Origin: Selenomonas sp.
GTDB taxonomy: Bacteria > Bacillota_C > Negativicutes > Selenomonadales > Selenomonadaceae
Length of the DNA stretch: 7,428 nucleotides
Direction: 5' to 3'
NCBI GenBank assembly: GCA_017940705.1
Contig: JAGAYB010000155.1
Coordinates: forward strand, 1-7,428
Below, piece after piece: positions 7,217 to 7,428 of the stretch. The stretch's first letter is position 1. Each line of letters opens with the position of its first letter. The position numbers and the translations under genes are program-made. The notes under the pieces were generated by a model. It saw nothing but the letters and a program-made list of their open reading frames with translations. It ran no database searches and was not told the origin of the DNA.

Positions 7217-7284
7217 CGATTTTCTTCTCGGAAAAGACTTTTTGAGACTCAGAGGAGAAAATTGATTGTTTGCAATGCAATTTT
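7217..7284 (+). other. Leader region with two mutually exclusive stem-loops
   Basis: Stem A pairs CGATTTTCTTCTC (7217-7229) with GAGGAGAAAATTG (7252-7264): 13 pairs, two of them G-U. Stem B pairs AAAATTGATTG (7258-7268) with CAAT (7273-7276) and CAATTTT (7278-7284), with one bulged G and a TTTG loop, and runs directly into TTTTT. The two share bases 7258-7264 and cannot both form. This is the layout of an attenuator, but the stems are AT-rich and no regulator or leader peptide is visible. Inferred from base pairing by eye only. Confidence 0.35.
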
Positions 7285-7329
7285 TATGAGTGTCAAAAAG
7301 TATACTTTTTGACAATAGTTACATTGCAA
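7270..7329 (+). repeat. Inverted repeat enclosing palindrome copy 2
   Basis: TTGCAATG (7270-7277) and CATTGCAA (7322-7329) are exact inverted copies that bracket the palindrome at 7291-7314. The right copy ends just before the ribosome binding site AAAGGAGA (7333-7340). In RNA they would form an outer stem around the palindrome hairpin, competing with stem B of the leader. As DNA they could be accessory protein sites. TTGCA-A-TGCAA (7270-7280) is also a small palindrome by itself. Confidence 0.4.
7291..7314. repeat. 24-bp perfect palindrome, copy 2
   Basis: TGTCAAAAAGTA and TACTTTTTGACA are perfectly complementary, with no interruption and the same GTATAC centre as copy 1. It ends 32 bases before the start codon at 7347, a typical place for an operator or a translation-controlling hairpin. 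The centres of the two copies are 156 bp apart, close to a whole number of helical turns (about 15), which would suit a protein-bridged loop or a recombination synapse. The internal TTGACA (7309-7314) has no -10 at proper distance, because the ribosome binding site is there. Confidence 0.88.
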
Positions 7330-7346
7330 GATAAAGGAGAAATAGC

Positions 7347-7428
7347 ATGTTCAAAGTGCGCCAAACAGAAGAAATGATAAACAAAACCTTTCGCATGCCA
7401 TCCAGCCTGCTGGACGAGCTAACCAAAA
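7347..7428 (+). CDS. Probable ribbon-helix-helix DNA-binding protein, 3'-truncated by the window edge
   Basis: Only 27 codons are visible. AAAGGAGA (7333-7340) lies 6 bases before the ATG, so the start is convincing. After a polar stretch the peptide reads NKTFRMPSSLLDELTK (12-27). An alternating strand ending in a (R)MP or (R)LP turn, followed by a helix S-LLDEL, is typical of the Arc/CopG/MetJ ribbon-helix-helix fold, found in small transcription regulators, antitoxins and plasmid partition or copy-control proteins. Such proteins bind short palindromic operators, often in their own promoter, and the palindromes at 7134 and 7291 are candidates. The fold is assigned from very little sequence, and the function (regulator, antitoxin, phage or plasmid protein) is open because the rest of the gene and its partner are outside the window. 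Confidence 0.6.
   Translation, partial: MFKVRQTEEMINKTFRMPSSLLDELTK

Noticed and set aside
7134..7314. CRISPR array or insertion-sequence ends
   Set aside because: There are only two repeat copies with a 130-base interval, each unit is a full palindrome, and no cas gene, transposase or target duplication is seen.
7309..7340. Promoter using TTGACA of palindrome copy 2
   Set aside because: At 17 bases the -10 position would be TAAAGG, which is the ribosome binding site, leaving no room for a transcript start before the gene.

Overview
The window looks like chromosomal DNA of an anaerobic bacterium with a Firmicutes-type (Gram-positive-like) expression style. Ribosome binding sites are strong, there are several rho-independent terminators, and a lon-ysxC pair sits next to tetrapyrrole genes. 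The siroheme decarboxylase pair AhbA/AhbB together with a Wzz-type polysaccharide copolymerase points to a diderm Firmicute of the Negativicutes, perhaps near Selenomonas. That placement is an inference from gene content; no marker gene is available to prove it. All six complete genes, the partial lon and the partial last gene lie on the + strand.

Region 1 (1-2499) is housekeeping. It holds the last ~600 codons of the ATP-dependent protease Lon, a perfect 15-bp hairpin with a short U-run, and the ribosome-assembly GTPase YsxC/EngB. The ysxC start is best placed at 1873, just after the hairpin. Region 2 (2500-3556) is an ahbA-ahbB operon for decarboxylation of siroheme, the entry step of the alternative (siroheme-dependent) heme route, closed by a strong terminator. 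Region 3 (3557-4842) is a single PLP-dependent class I/II aminotransferase with its own leader, which contains an inverted repeat.

Region 4 (4843-6339) carries a Wzz/GumC-like chain-length determinant, visibly more AT-rich in codon choice than the genes before it. An AT-rich, doubly palindromic promoter region precedes it and a long hairpin follows it. No glycosyltransferase or kinase is next to it inside the window. Region 5 (6340-7428) looks accessory. It holds a small serine recombinase with an intact catalytic set and a C-terminal helix-turn-helix, followed by a strong terminator. Beyond that is a non-coding stretch of about 220 bases with two copies of a 24-26 bp palindrome whose centres are 156 bp apart. 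The window ends in the first 27 codons of a probable ribbon-helix-helix DNA-binding protein.

The most interesting part is region 5. The paired palindromes have the size and 12+2+12 layout of invertase/resolvase crossover sites and lie just downstream of a recombinase gene. They also sit where operators for the next gene would lie. The leader between them contains several mutually exclusive inverted repeats. Either a small recombination switch or a heavily regulated promoter/leader would explain it; sequence alone does not decide.
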